Assembly (NCBI GenBank): GCA_003452395.1
Contig: DMOI01000047.1
Span: 70,953 to 101,439, forward strand
Reading direction: 5' to 3'
DNA: 30,487 nucleotides
Origin: Clostridiales bacterium
GTDB taxonomy: Bacteria > Bacillota > Clostridia > Lachnospirales > UBA12420
Shown: in pieces, positions 24,100-30,487 of the stretch
How the letters are laid out: each line of letters opens with the position of its first letter
How positions within the stretch are numbered: position 1 is the stretch's first letter
Translations under genes and position numbers: made by a program
Notes under the pieces: generated by a model
What the model saw: the letters and a program-made list of their open reading frames with translations, nothing else
Told to the model about the DNA's origin: nothing
The model's database searches: none

Positions 24100-25224
24100 T
24101 TAAAATAAATATTTTTTAATTACTCTATCATTTATTCCAGTTAAAATTTCATAGTCTATTGTATTACACATTCTTGCAATTTCTCCTATACCGATTTTAT
24201 TACCTTGCTGCTCTCCAAACAAAACTACTTCATCTCCAATATTTACATTTTTTATATGTGTTACATCAACCATAAATTGATTCATACATATCTTTCCTGT
24301 GACATTTGCATATTCACCTTTTATAAGAACCCTACCTACATTTGTAAGCTTTCTACTGTATCCATCAGCATATCCTACTGGTATAGTCGCAATCATAGTA
24401 TTTCTTTTTGTTATATATCCCTCTCCATAACTTATGTTTTCATCTATTCCTACCTCTTTTACAAATATCACTTTAGTCTTTAAGCACATAACAGGCTTTA
24501 AATCTGCATTATTCTTATCTACCTCATCCGATCCATATAATCCATATAACATTATGCCAGTTCTTACTAAATCCATAGAATACTCTCTACCCAAATCTAT
24601 TACACCTGCACTATTTAATACATGCTTATTTGTTACACTTATTCCCGCCTTCATAAGCTCGGCTATTACGTTCTCAAATTTTTCTATTTGTAAACGTACA
24701 CTTTTTTTATCTTTTTTATCTGCTGCGTAAAGATGAGTATAAAATCCTTCAACTATAATATTAGGCAACTCATATATCCTTTTTAGTTCATCTACTAAAT
24801 CGCTTTTTATCTTAAATCCTATTCTATTCATACCTGTATCTATCTTTATTTGAATCTTTGCACTTACATCTTGATTTTTTGCTTCCTCTGAAATAAGTAT
24901 TGCATCTTCGTATCTAAATATTGTTTGCATTATATCATTATGCACTATGTCTACAACTTTATTTTGCTCAAAATATCCCATAATTAAGATTGGTCTTGTT
25001 ATTCCGTTTTTCCTTAACTTTATAGCTTCATCTACTATTGCTACACCAAAATAGTCTACACCAAAGTCTTCTAAATATTTTGATATTTCTACAATACCAT
25101 GCCCGTAGGCATTTGACTTAACTATACCCATGACTTTAGAAGTGGGCTTAATACATTTTCTTACCTCACTCAGGTTGTGTTTTAAATTACTCATGTTTAT
25201 CTCTGCAATCACTCTTTCGTTCAT
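24100..25224 (-). CDS. alr: Alanine racemase
   Basis: PLP enzyme converting L- to D-alanine for peptidoglycan; in spore formers also a modulator of germination. About 374 residues. VMGIVKSNAYGHG carries the PLP-lysine near the N-terminus, SYGEGY and IPVGYADGYSR lie in the C-terminal domain with the catalytic Tyr, and MCLKTKV and GKICMNQFMVDVT are also typical. The ATG at 25224 follows GAGGTG at good spacing; the frame is open upstream to 25314, but that would overlap the lipoprotein gene and add no family sequence. 25 bases after the GerS-like gene. Confidence 0.96.
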   Translation of the reverse strand: MNERVIAEINMSNLKHNLSEVRKCIKPTSKVMGIVKSNAYGHGIVEISKYLEDFGVDYFGVAIVDEAIKLRKNGITRPILIMGYFEQNKVVDIVHNDIMQTIFRYEDAILISEEAKNQDVSAKIQIKIDTGMNRIGFKIKSDLVDELKRIYELPNIIVEGFYTHLYAADKKDKKSVRLQIEKFENVIAELMKAGISVTNKHVLNSAGVIDLGREYSMDLVRTGIMLYGLYGSDEVDKNNADLKPVMCLKTKVIFVKEVGIDENISYGEGYITKRNTMIATIPVGYADGYSRKLTNVGRVLIKGEYANVTGKICMNQFMVDVTHIKNVNIGDEVVLFGEQQGNKIGIGEIARMCNTIDYEILTGINDRVIKKYLF

Positions 25225-25249
25225 GTACCACACCTCAAATTTATTTTCT

Positions 25250-25813
25250 CTATCTTTGGTTGTCCTTGCAAACCTTACCCTCAATAGTTTTTTGTCCATC
25301 TTCATTATACACATTCATTATTATAGGTTGTTTATCCTGTCCATCAAATATTATTTCCTGTTTATTAAAATAATAATTGCCATTTGGTATGGAAATTTCT
25401 ACTTTATAAGTTCCATCTTTCTGTTTGTTAATTTCAATCTTATCTTGCTGCATATAAACTTTTTTAAAATTACTCAGCATTAGTATATTATAGTCAAATT
25501 TTTCGGTATCAACTAAAGTTATCTTGTCTTGTATACTCGTATTTTCCTGCTCTGTTTTATCTTTGTTATATCTTGTAACTATTCTTTTTATATTTTCTGG
25601 CTCCAAAATTTCAACCATATACCCATCTTCTGCATTAGCTGTAACCCTAATTTTATACATGTTTTCATTCTTATTTGATATAACGCAAAACTCCATCTCG
25701 TAACAATAGCTATCTAATTTTATTATATTTTCATGTACTTGTTCGTATTCATTAGGTCCTCCACAAGATGTCATAAAAATAGAAATAAAGATTACATATA
25801 CAAGTCTTTTCAA
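25250..25813 (-). CDS. LolA-like lipoprotein, probable GerS homologue
   Basis: About 187 residues: a signal peptide with lipobox FMTSC, then a beta-rich body resembling LolA-fold lipoproteins (YEMEFCVISNKNENMYKIRV, DGYMVEILEPENIKRIV, GTYKVEISIPNGNYYF, KQEIIFDGQDKQPIIMNVY). A lipoprotein of this size directly before alr matches gerS-alr2 of C. difficile, where GerS works with the amidase CwlD to make cortex muramic-delta-lactam needed for germination. The assignment rests on gene order, size and fold, not on a specific motif. The TTG at 25813 is preferred: GGGTGA lies 5 bases upstream, whereas the GTG at 25822 lies within that site and has none of its own. Confidence 0.65.
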   Translation of the reverse strand: MKRLVYVIFISIFMTSCGGPNEYEQVHENIIKLDSYCYEMEFCVISNKNENMYKIRVTANAEDGYMVEILEPENIKRIVTRYNKDKTEQENTSIQDKITLVDTEKFDYNILMLSNFKKVYMQQDKIEINKQKDGTYKVEISIPNGNYYFNKQEIIFDGQDKQPIIMNVYNEDGQKTIEGKVCKDNQR

Positions 25814-25859
25814 TAAAATCACCCATAATATATATATTCCTATCTTTCATAAAAAATTA

Positions 25860-26225
25860 CTATTCTTCTATTACTACGTTTGCTATTGCATAATTTTGTG
25901 AGTGTGAAATTGAAATAAATATTCTCGCGTTTTTCAGCGATTCCCTTATCTCTTCCTTTAAAACATTTATATATGGTCCACCTTTTTCATCCCTTAAGAT
26001 TTCTACATCCGTTGTATCTATACCTATAAATCCTGTCCCAAAAGCCTTTACAAATGCCTCTTTCCCTGCAAAGTTACCAGCTATCGTCTCATATTTCATC
26101 CTTTTACTTTTGAAATACTCTATTTCACCTTCTGTATATGTCTTCTCTAAAAAACCTTTGGTTTTCTCCACTGCTTCTTGTATTCTTTCTATCTCTATTA
26201 TATCTATTCCAATACCCTTTATCAT
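25860..26225 (-). CDS. acpS: Holo-[acyl-carrier-protein] synthase
   Basis: Transfers 4'-phosphopantetheine from CoA to acyl carrier protein. About 121 residues, normal for AcpS: GIGIDIIEI (Mg-binding Asp), NFAGKEAFVKAFGTG (Glu and Lys of the active site), DEKGGPYI and ISISHSQNYAIA. AAGGTGG precedes the ATG at 26225; the GTG at 26237 touches that site and is rejected. First gene of a likely acpS, gerS-like, alr run; gaps are 46 and 25 bases. Confidence 0.96.
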   Translation of the reverse strand: MIKGIGIDIIEIERIQEAVEKTKGFLEKTYTEGEIEYFKSKRMKYETIAGNFAGKEAFVKAFGTGFIGIDTTDVEILRDEKGGPYINVLKEEIRESLKNARIFISISHSQNYAIANVVIEE

Positions 26226-26267
26226 GATATATTCCACCTTTCTTTTCGTACTTAAATACTTACTACA

Positions 26268-26296
26268 ACTATATCAAATTTATAAATTTTTTTCAA
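26268..26296 (-). promoter_or_regulatory. Promoter of the acpS operon
   Basis: TTGAAA (26296-26291), 17 bases, TATAGT (26273-26268), about 43 bases before the acpS ATG and downstream of the terminator at 26340-26311. Confidence 0.6.
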
Positions 26297-26310
26297 CATA
26301 TAATAGAATA

Positions 26311-26340
26311 AAAAAAGATATAATTACTTATACCTTTTTT
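26311..26340 (-). terminator. Terminator after the RCC1-repeat gene
   Basis: AAAAAAG-A-TATAA and TTATA-C-CTTTTTT form a stem with one mismatch and a 4-base loop (TTAC), with T-runs on both strands. On the minus strand it lies 38 bases after the gene's stop. Confidence 0.7.
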
Positions 26341-26378
26341 AAACTTGTACTTACTTTTCATCTTTTGATTTTCCTCTA

Positions 26379-29231
26379 TTAATTGTACTCCTGTATCTTA
26401 CCTTCTCTATCTATATAATAAACTCCACCCACTTTAAATCTATTTGTCTCTGGGTCTAGTATATCATTTCTTGTGAATATCTGTTTTACTCCTCCTACAT
26501 CTTTTGGTGCTGCTAACATTACTCGTCCTATGTTGTTTGCATCAAGACCAACGTAGTATTTGAAGTATTTTCTCTCATCTGGGTATGAATCTGCTGCGTA
26601 GCCTTCAATCGGTGATACTGTTCCTTTTTTGTAGGTTCCGTATGTTTGTGTTATTATATTTTCATCATCATCTTCGGCTCTTACATGTAAGTACCATGTT
26701 CCGTCTTCTGTTTTCGGGTCTAGGTCTTGTGGGTTTGTAGTTCCTGTAGTCCAGTCGTCTTCATCTAGAGTTGTGTCTGTATCCCACTGATATTGCCAAT
26801 TATTTAGATTGTCTGATGTTATTGTTATGTTTACATTTATATTGTCTGGTGACTTTGTCCTGCCTGTTGGGTTAGCAGTTATTATTGGCCCTGTTTTGTT
26901 GAAGGTATACAGATATGGTATTGATATTGCTCCTTTGTTTATTCCGTCATAGCTTACTAGCTTTAGTGTTATTGTTTGCCCATCGACTCCATCTATGCTT
27001 AGTGTTCCACCTATTACCTCTGTGTCTGTGTTGTCTGGATCTGTTCCGTCTGTGGTGTAGTATGTATGTGCTACATCTCCTGATGTGTTTGATACTGTTA
27101 CTGTTTGTGCTACGTTATATGTTCCTGTTGCTGGGCTTGCTGTTGGTGCGTTAGGTGGTGTTTTGTCTATCTTTATTACGTTTAGGGTTGCTGTTGTGCT
27201 TACATTATTTGCTTCGTCATAGCATCTTGCATGTATTGCACAGTTTGATGGTATCGTTAATTCTCCAGTATATGCTTGCCAACCTGTTAAATCTATTTGG
27301 TATTGAGGTGTTATCGAGCCTGCTGGGTAGTCGATTTCTACTGTTATATCTTGATTTGTCCAGTCTGCTGTGCTAGGTGTGAATGTTGGGACGGCAGGTG
27401 GTGTGTTGTCTACTGTAAATGTCGCTCCACTTGTCGGGGCTGCTATGACTACATTGCCGACTAGGTCTTGCGCTGTGGCCATGGCTACTGTTGCAGTACC
27501 GTCGCCTACTCCTACTGTGTGGGTATATGTGTATACTGTGGAGCTTGTTTTTGTCATGTTTGTGTTAGCTTGAGTGTTTGCACCGCTTATACTGATTTGT
27601 GGTACTGGGCTATCTGCTACTGGTTCGTCGAATGTGGCGGTAATAGTTACTGCTGTGCCAGATTTGTATGGGGCTGATGGGCTGTAGCTTATGACTGCTG
27701 TTGGGGGAGTGGTGTCAATAAGTGTGAATGGCTGTCCTATATTATCTAAAACAGATGCTGGAGTTATATTTGGATTATTAGTTCCATTGTTTGTTGTAGT
27801 TCCTATCTCTCCAAAATAATTGCGTCCCCATCCATACACTGTTTTATCGTTTTTTTGTATTACTGTATGTTGCTGCCCTGCTGATACCTGACTCACTCCA
27901 GTTAATCCTGTTACTTGAGTTGGCGTTGGGTTTGGATTATTTGTTCCACTATTGGTTGCTTTTCCTAACTGCCCACAACTATTCCATCCACATGTCCAAA
28001 CTGTTCCATCACTCTTTAACGCTACTGTATGCGATCCACCTGCTGAAATATGGCTTATTCCTGCTAGAACTGCTGCTTGAGCTGGTGTTGGATTTGGATT
28101 ATTAGTTCCACTATTAGTTTCTATTCCTAACTCTCCAAACAAATTACGTCCCCATGTCCATACTGTCCCATTGCCCTTTAAAGCTACTGTATGTGATCCT
28201 CCTGCTGAAATTTGAGCTACTCCTGTTAAACCAGCTACTTGGGTTGGGGTTGAATTCGGATTATTCGTTCCATTATTTGTTGAATTTCCTAATTGTCCAT
28301 ATATATTCCGGCCCCATGTCCAAACTTCTCCATTACTCTTATATACTACTGTATGATTGCCTCCTGCTGAAATTTGGGTTACTTCTGTTAAGTCAGCAAC
28401 TACTAACGGAGTCACGTTCGCAGTACTCGTTCCACTATTTGTTGCATTTCCTAACTGCCCATATTGATTAGATCCCCATGTTTTTACTGTACCATCACTC
28501 ATTAATACTACTGTATGGTTTTCTCCAGCTGATACTTTAGCAACTCCTGTTAACCCTGTTACTTGAGTTGGCGTTGGGTTTGGATCTGTCGTTCCATTAT
28601 TTATTTCTATTCCTAACTGCCCATTGTAATTACGCCCCCATGTCCAAACTGTACCATCACTTTTTAAAGCTATTGTATGTGATCCTCCTGCTGAAATTTG
28701 AGTTGTTCCTGCTAAACCTATCACTTGAGTCGGTGTTGTATTTGGATTTGGCGTCCCACTATTAGTTGCTACTCCTAGTTGTCCATAATTATTTGACCCC
28801 CACGTCCACACTGTTCCATCACTCTTTAATGCTACTGTATGTCCTGCTCCTGCACTTACCATCTCCACTCCACTTGCGAATACTTTCTCAAATTCTTTCT
28901 TTTCTTCATCTGTTAATTTATCTGTATTATACTCTACTTTTCCTAATATATCAGCCATCTTCAAGTCGTACCTAGCAGTATTACTCTTATTGTCACCTTC
29001 TAATATATCCCCATTTATCCTCTTTACCACTTTCTTACCTCCTACATCAGCAACTACGGTGTCTCCGTCATTATAGCTCTCTTTTTTTTCTACTTTTACT
29101 ATGTCACCATCTTTATATGTAGGGTACATAGAGTTTCCTGATACCATGTAGTATATTGATTGGGCGTAAGACGTGGTTATAAATGTGAGTAATAGAAATA
29201 TTAAAATTATTGTTTGTACATGATAAATCAA
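26379..29231 (-). CDS. Signal peptidase I-like domain fused to RCC1 repeats and Ig-like modules
   Basis: 950 residues. N-terminal hydrophobic segment (about 6-22), then a signal peptidase I-like domain (25-100): SGNSMYPTYKDGD (box B, nucleophile Ser34), KKVVKRINGD (box D, Lys70) and LEGDNKSN (box E). Next come seven RCC1 repeats of exactly 54 residues (125-502), each with SAGxxHTVALKSDGTVWTWGxNxxGQLG and a variable TNxGTNNPNPTPTQV tail, enough for a complete seven-bladed propeller. Then at least four surface modules beginning TPPTAVISYSP, TPPAVPTFTP, TPPNAPTASP and GPIITANPTG, and an end module of about 90 residues. The start is TTG with GGAG upstream; no other standard start lies between the upstream stop and Met29. 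The DNA is visibly richer in G and C than its neighbours. Likely exported; the function is unknown. Confidence 0.9.
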   Translation of the reverse strand: MIYHVQTIILIFLLLTFITTSYAQSIYYMVSGNSMYPTYKDGDIVKVEKKESYNDGDTVVADVGGKKVVKRINGDILEGDNKSNTARYDLKMADILGKVEYNTDKLTDEEKKEFEKVFASGVEMVSAGAGHTVALKSDGTVWTWGSNNYGQLGVATNSGTPNPNTTPTQVIGLAGTTQISAGGSHTIALKSDGTVWTWGRNYNGQLGIEINNGTTDPNPTPTQVTGLTGVAKVSAGENHTVVLMSDGTVKTWGSNQYGQLGNATNSGTSTANVTPLVVADLTEVTQISAGGNHTVVYKSNGEVWTWGRNIYGQLGNSTNNGTNNPNSTPTQVAGLTGVAQISAGGSHTVALKGNGTVWTWGRNLFGELGIETNSGTNNPNPTPAQAAVLAGISHISAGGSHTVALKSDGTVWTCGWNSCGQLGKATNSGTNNPNPTPTQVTGLTGVSQVSAGQQHTVIQKNDKTVYGWGRNYFGEIGTTTNNGTNNPNITPASVLDNIGQPFTLIDTTPPTAVISYSPSAPYKSGTAVTITATFDEPVADSPVPQISISGANTQANTNMTKTSSTVYTYTHTVGVGDGTATVAMATAQDLVGNVVIAAPTSGATFTVDNTPPAVPTFTPSTADWTNQDITVEIDYPAGSITPQYQIDLTGWQAYTGELTIPSNCAIHARCYDEANNVSTTATLNVIKIDKTPPNAPTASPATGTYNVAQTVTVSNTSGDVAHTYYTTDGTDPDNTDTEVIGGTLSIDGVDGQTITLKLVSYDGINKGAISIPYLYTFNKTGPIITANPTGRTKSPDNINVNITITSDNLNNWQYQWDTDTTLDEDDWTTGTTNPQDLDPKTEDGTWYLHVRAEDDDENIITQTYGTYKKGTVSPIEGYAADSYPDERKYFKYYVGLDANNIGRVMLAAPKDVGGVKQIFTRNDILDPETNRFKVGGVYYIDREGKIQEYN
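27726..28859 (-). repeat. Seven tandem 162-bp coding repeats (RCC1 blades)
   Basis: Each unit codes for 54 residues with no length change across the first six, and neighbouring units share long near-identical DNA stretches such as CATGTCCAAACTGT and CCATCACTCTTTAA. This suggests recent tandem duplication or gene conversion. Unit 6 carries two Cys (WTCGWNSCG), the others none at these sites. Confidence 0.85.
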
Positions 29232-29305
29232 GTTTCTCCACGAATTTCCGAGGACAGTCCCTCTAAGAACGTTTCCAGGGACAGTCCCCTGTTTTGTGGG
29301 TTCAT
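29228..29305 (-). CDS. Possible 25-residue leader peptide overlapping the TTG start
   Basis: ATG at 29305 is preceded at 7 bases by AGGAG, itself the end of the heptamer array. The frame reads MNPQNRGLSLETFLEGLSSE and five more residues, and its TGA overlaps the TTG start of the large gene as TTGA, the geometry of translational coupling. It also runs through both GGGACTGTCC palindromes. It could be a chance frame; there is no family evidence. Confidence 0.3.
   Translation of the reverse strand: MNPQNRGLSLETFLEGLSSEIRGET
29250..29290. repeat. Pair of GGGACAGTCCC-type palindromes
   Basis: GAGGACAGTCCCTC (29250-29263) and AGGGACAGTCCCCT (29277-29290) are two copies of one palindromic core 27 bases apart, in the leader of the RCC1-repeat gene. 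Similar cores accompany REP-type elements in many bacteria, but no REP transposase is present here. A regulator site is also possible. Confidence 0.5.
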
Positions 29306-29308
29306 GCC

Positions 29309-29392
29309 TTAACTCCTGCTTCCTGCTTCCTGCTTCCTGCTTCCTGCTTCCTGCTTCCTGCTTCCTGCTTCCTGCTTCCTGCTTCCTGTCAT
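29309..29392 (-). CDS. Possible 27-residue leader peptide made of GSRKQEA repeats
   Basis: ATG at 29392 has AAAGGA 9 bases upstream. The ten 7-bp repeats read as three GSRKQEA heptapeptides and a partial fourth before a TAA. Change in copy number by one unit would shift the frame relative to the stop. It lies in the predicted 5' untranslated region. May be only a by-product of the repeat. Confidence 0.25.
   Translation of the reverse strand: MTGSRKQEAGSRKQEAGSRKQEAGSRS
29318..29387. repeat. Heptanucleotide tandem repeat GCTTCCT, 10 perfect copies
   Basis: Ten uninterrupted head-to-tail units (AGGAAGC on the minus strand), plus partial units at both ends. It lies between the predicted promoter and the start of the large RCC1-repeat gene. 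A perfect array of this length should vary in copy number by replication slippage. Confidence 0.95.
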
Positions 29393-29428
29393 ATTTACCA
29401 ATCCTTTCTTTTTATCTTTAATAAAATA

Positions 29429-29457
29429 ATTTTATACTTTTCTGCATTTATTGTCAA
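29429..29457 (-). promoter_or_regulatory. Promoter of the RCC1-repeat gene
   Basis: TTGACA (29457-29452), 17 bases, TAAAAT (29434-29429). Transcripts would carry a leader of about 190 bases that includes the heptamer array, two small frames and the palindromes. Between 29458 and 29572 no gene is seen, only a GC-richer patch at about 29518-29565 with the palindrome AGGCATGCCT (29542-29551) and GTAG/CTAC ends. Confidence 0.65.
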
Positions 29458-29572
29458 GTGGTTTTAGAACGTTTTGTTCTTTTTTGTAGGTATGTTTTAG
29501 TTTTTCTTATTTCTCGTGTAATCGGTAGTTCAAGCGGTCATAGGCATGCCTGAGGCTACTGGTTTTCTACAC

Positions 29573-30487
29573 TCACACTATCACCTCATATATTCTCTTT
29601 CCTTTCACTTCAACCCATTTTCTCGTGTATTTCTTGCTTTTGTTGAAGCTAAATACTACCATATATCCTTCCTTCTCATTTTTTATTTCCATATACTCGG
29701 CTAGCTGGTTATACCCTCTTTCTTCGTATGCTTTCCCATGCCATATTTTTAGTTCTATTATGTATCTTTTTCTATTGTATGTTACCATTATGTCCATTCT
29801 TTTATTTGTCCTTGTTTCCACTTCTACATCGTAGAAGCCTGTGCCATTTATTATTGGTTTCATAAATGCTAGGAATATCAGCCTCCCTTTCTTTTCTACG
29901 AATTCTTCTGTTTCTTCACGGTATTCTTCTTTCATTAACTCTTGAAATTTTTCTAATAGTTTTAATATATCCAAATCTCCATCTTTTTTTATAAATTGAT
30001 TTCTGCTTTCATAGTTTACTCTTATTGTTTCTGCTACTTCTTTCTTGCTTATCATATAGTTATATATTCTTGTTTCAAATATCCTATTATGAACACTCAA
30101 CTTTCTACTTTCGTCTTTTTTTAGTATTGCATACATTACCGCTCTATTTATGGTCGGCTCATCTATATTGAAATCTACAGTTTCACCCTCTAGTATTATT
30201 TTTTCTACTAGTTTATATAACTCTTCATTATTTTCTAGGTTCTTTATTAGGTCAGTAAATAGTGTGTTTTGCTCATATAATATCTCCTTCACTGCTTCCT
30301 GCAATCCTTCCTTTGTAAATCTCTTATCTATCTTTTCATCTATTACCTTACATAACTTGCTTACCAGAAATGGATACCCGCTTGTGTATGAGTATATCTC
30401 CTCGCTCATCTCACCTATATTCATCCCTGTTTTGTGGTCTATCTCGTATTCTACTAGCATTGTAGCTATCTCCTCTGGATTAAAGCT
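29573..30487 (-). CDS. AAA-ATPase-like protein with C-terminal PD-(D/E)XK nuclease domain, partial
   Basis: The reading frame is open to the right edge (SFNPEEIATM precedes the first visible Met at 30460), so the N-terminal ATPase part with its P-loop is missing from the window. The visible 304 residues begin with the lid region of the AAA-ATPase-like family (GMNIGEMSEEIYSYTSGYPFLVSKLCKVID), a helical middle (about 60-190), and a PD-(D/E)XK core at the C-terminus: RLIFLAFMKPIINGTGFYD, MDIMVTY (Asp) and YIIELKIW (Glu-x-Lys), then QLAEYM. Proteins of this family often occur in many divergent copies per genome and have no settled function; defence or mobile-element roles are only guesses. Confidence 0.88.
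   Translation of the reverse strand, partial: SFNPEEIATMLVEYEIDHKTGMNIGEMSEEIYSYTSGYPFLVSKLCKVIDEKIDKRFTKEGLQEAVKEILYEQNTLFTDLIKNLENNEELYKLVEKIILEGETVDFNIDEPTINRAVMYAILKKDESRKLSVHNRIFETRIYNYMISKKEVAETIRVNYESRNQFIKKDGDLDILKLLEKFQELMKEEYREETEEFVEKKGRLIFLAFMKPIINGTGFYDVEVETRTNKRMDIMVTYNRKRYIIELKIWHGKAYEERGYNQLAEYMEIKNEKEGYMVVFSFNKSKKYTRKWVEVKGKRIYEVIV

Noticed and set aside
24100..25314. Longer alanine racemase starting at 25314
   Set aside because: The extra 30 residues overlap the lipoprotein gene and have no family match, while the ATG at 25224 has a good ribosome site.
29250..29290. REP-associated transposon
   Set aside because: Only two short palindromes are present, and no transposase gene lies in the window.
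29318..29387. CRISPR array
   Set aside because: The 7-bp units are directly adjacent with no spacers.

Overview
The window is AT-rich DNA from a low-GC Gram-positive anaerobe, most likely a spore-forming member of the Clostridia. Supporting signs are strong Shine-Dalgarno sequences, sigma-A-type promoters, a T-box leader, RecU and EndoA/MazF homologues, a YtrA-type GntR/ABC operon, and a GerS-like lipoprotein gene directly upstream of alr, an order I recall from Peptostreptococcaceae such as Clostridioides difficile. Every convincing gene lies on the minus strand, so transcription runs from right to left. The organism is inferred, not proven.

Layout, left to right. 92-1003: zinc/manganese-type ABC substrate-binding lipoprotein, with a promoter and a possible Fur-family operator. 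1082-3281: M20-family peptidase and a GNAT-like protein behind a T-box leader whose specifier reads TGG (Trp). 3289-4278: cytoplasmic HtrA-like serine protease with an unrecognised C-terminal domain. 4388-4484 and 10114-10214: two copies of a GC-rich palindromic element of about 100 bp. 4670-6845: a pair of membrane-anchored surface proteins, one unknown and one a phosphodiester glycosidase (NAGPA-like). 6988-9951: permease, ABC ATPase and a YtrA-type GntR regulator under a consensus promoter overlapped by a perfect 16-bp inverted repeat. 10220-10876: divergent cis-prenyltransferase (UppS family).

11003-18654 is a compact chemosensory operon, in transcription order cheY, cheA, cheW, mcp, cheR, cheB and a second response regulator. 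The first gene lacks any standard start codon and seems to begin at ATT or ATA. A 948-residue hybrid histidine kinase (18768-21614) lies just upstream. 21746-23448: recU then metK. 23620-26225, in transcription order acpS, gerS-like, alr, mazF: cell-envelope and spore-linked genes ending in a toxin gene without its usual antitoxin partner.

26379-29231 encodes the most unusual protein here: a signal peptidase I-like domain with an apparently intact Ser/Lys dyad, fused to seven RCC1 repeats and Ig-like surface modules. Its leader carries ten perfect copies of a 7-bp repeat and two small reading frames, the second overlapping the TTG start. The right edge cuts an AAA-ATPase-like/PD-(D/E)XK nuclease gene.

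Heptanucleotide tandem repeats of three different sequences recur in untranslated regions, and one runs into the end of cheW. No tRNA, rRNA, transposase gene or CRISPR array was seen.
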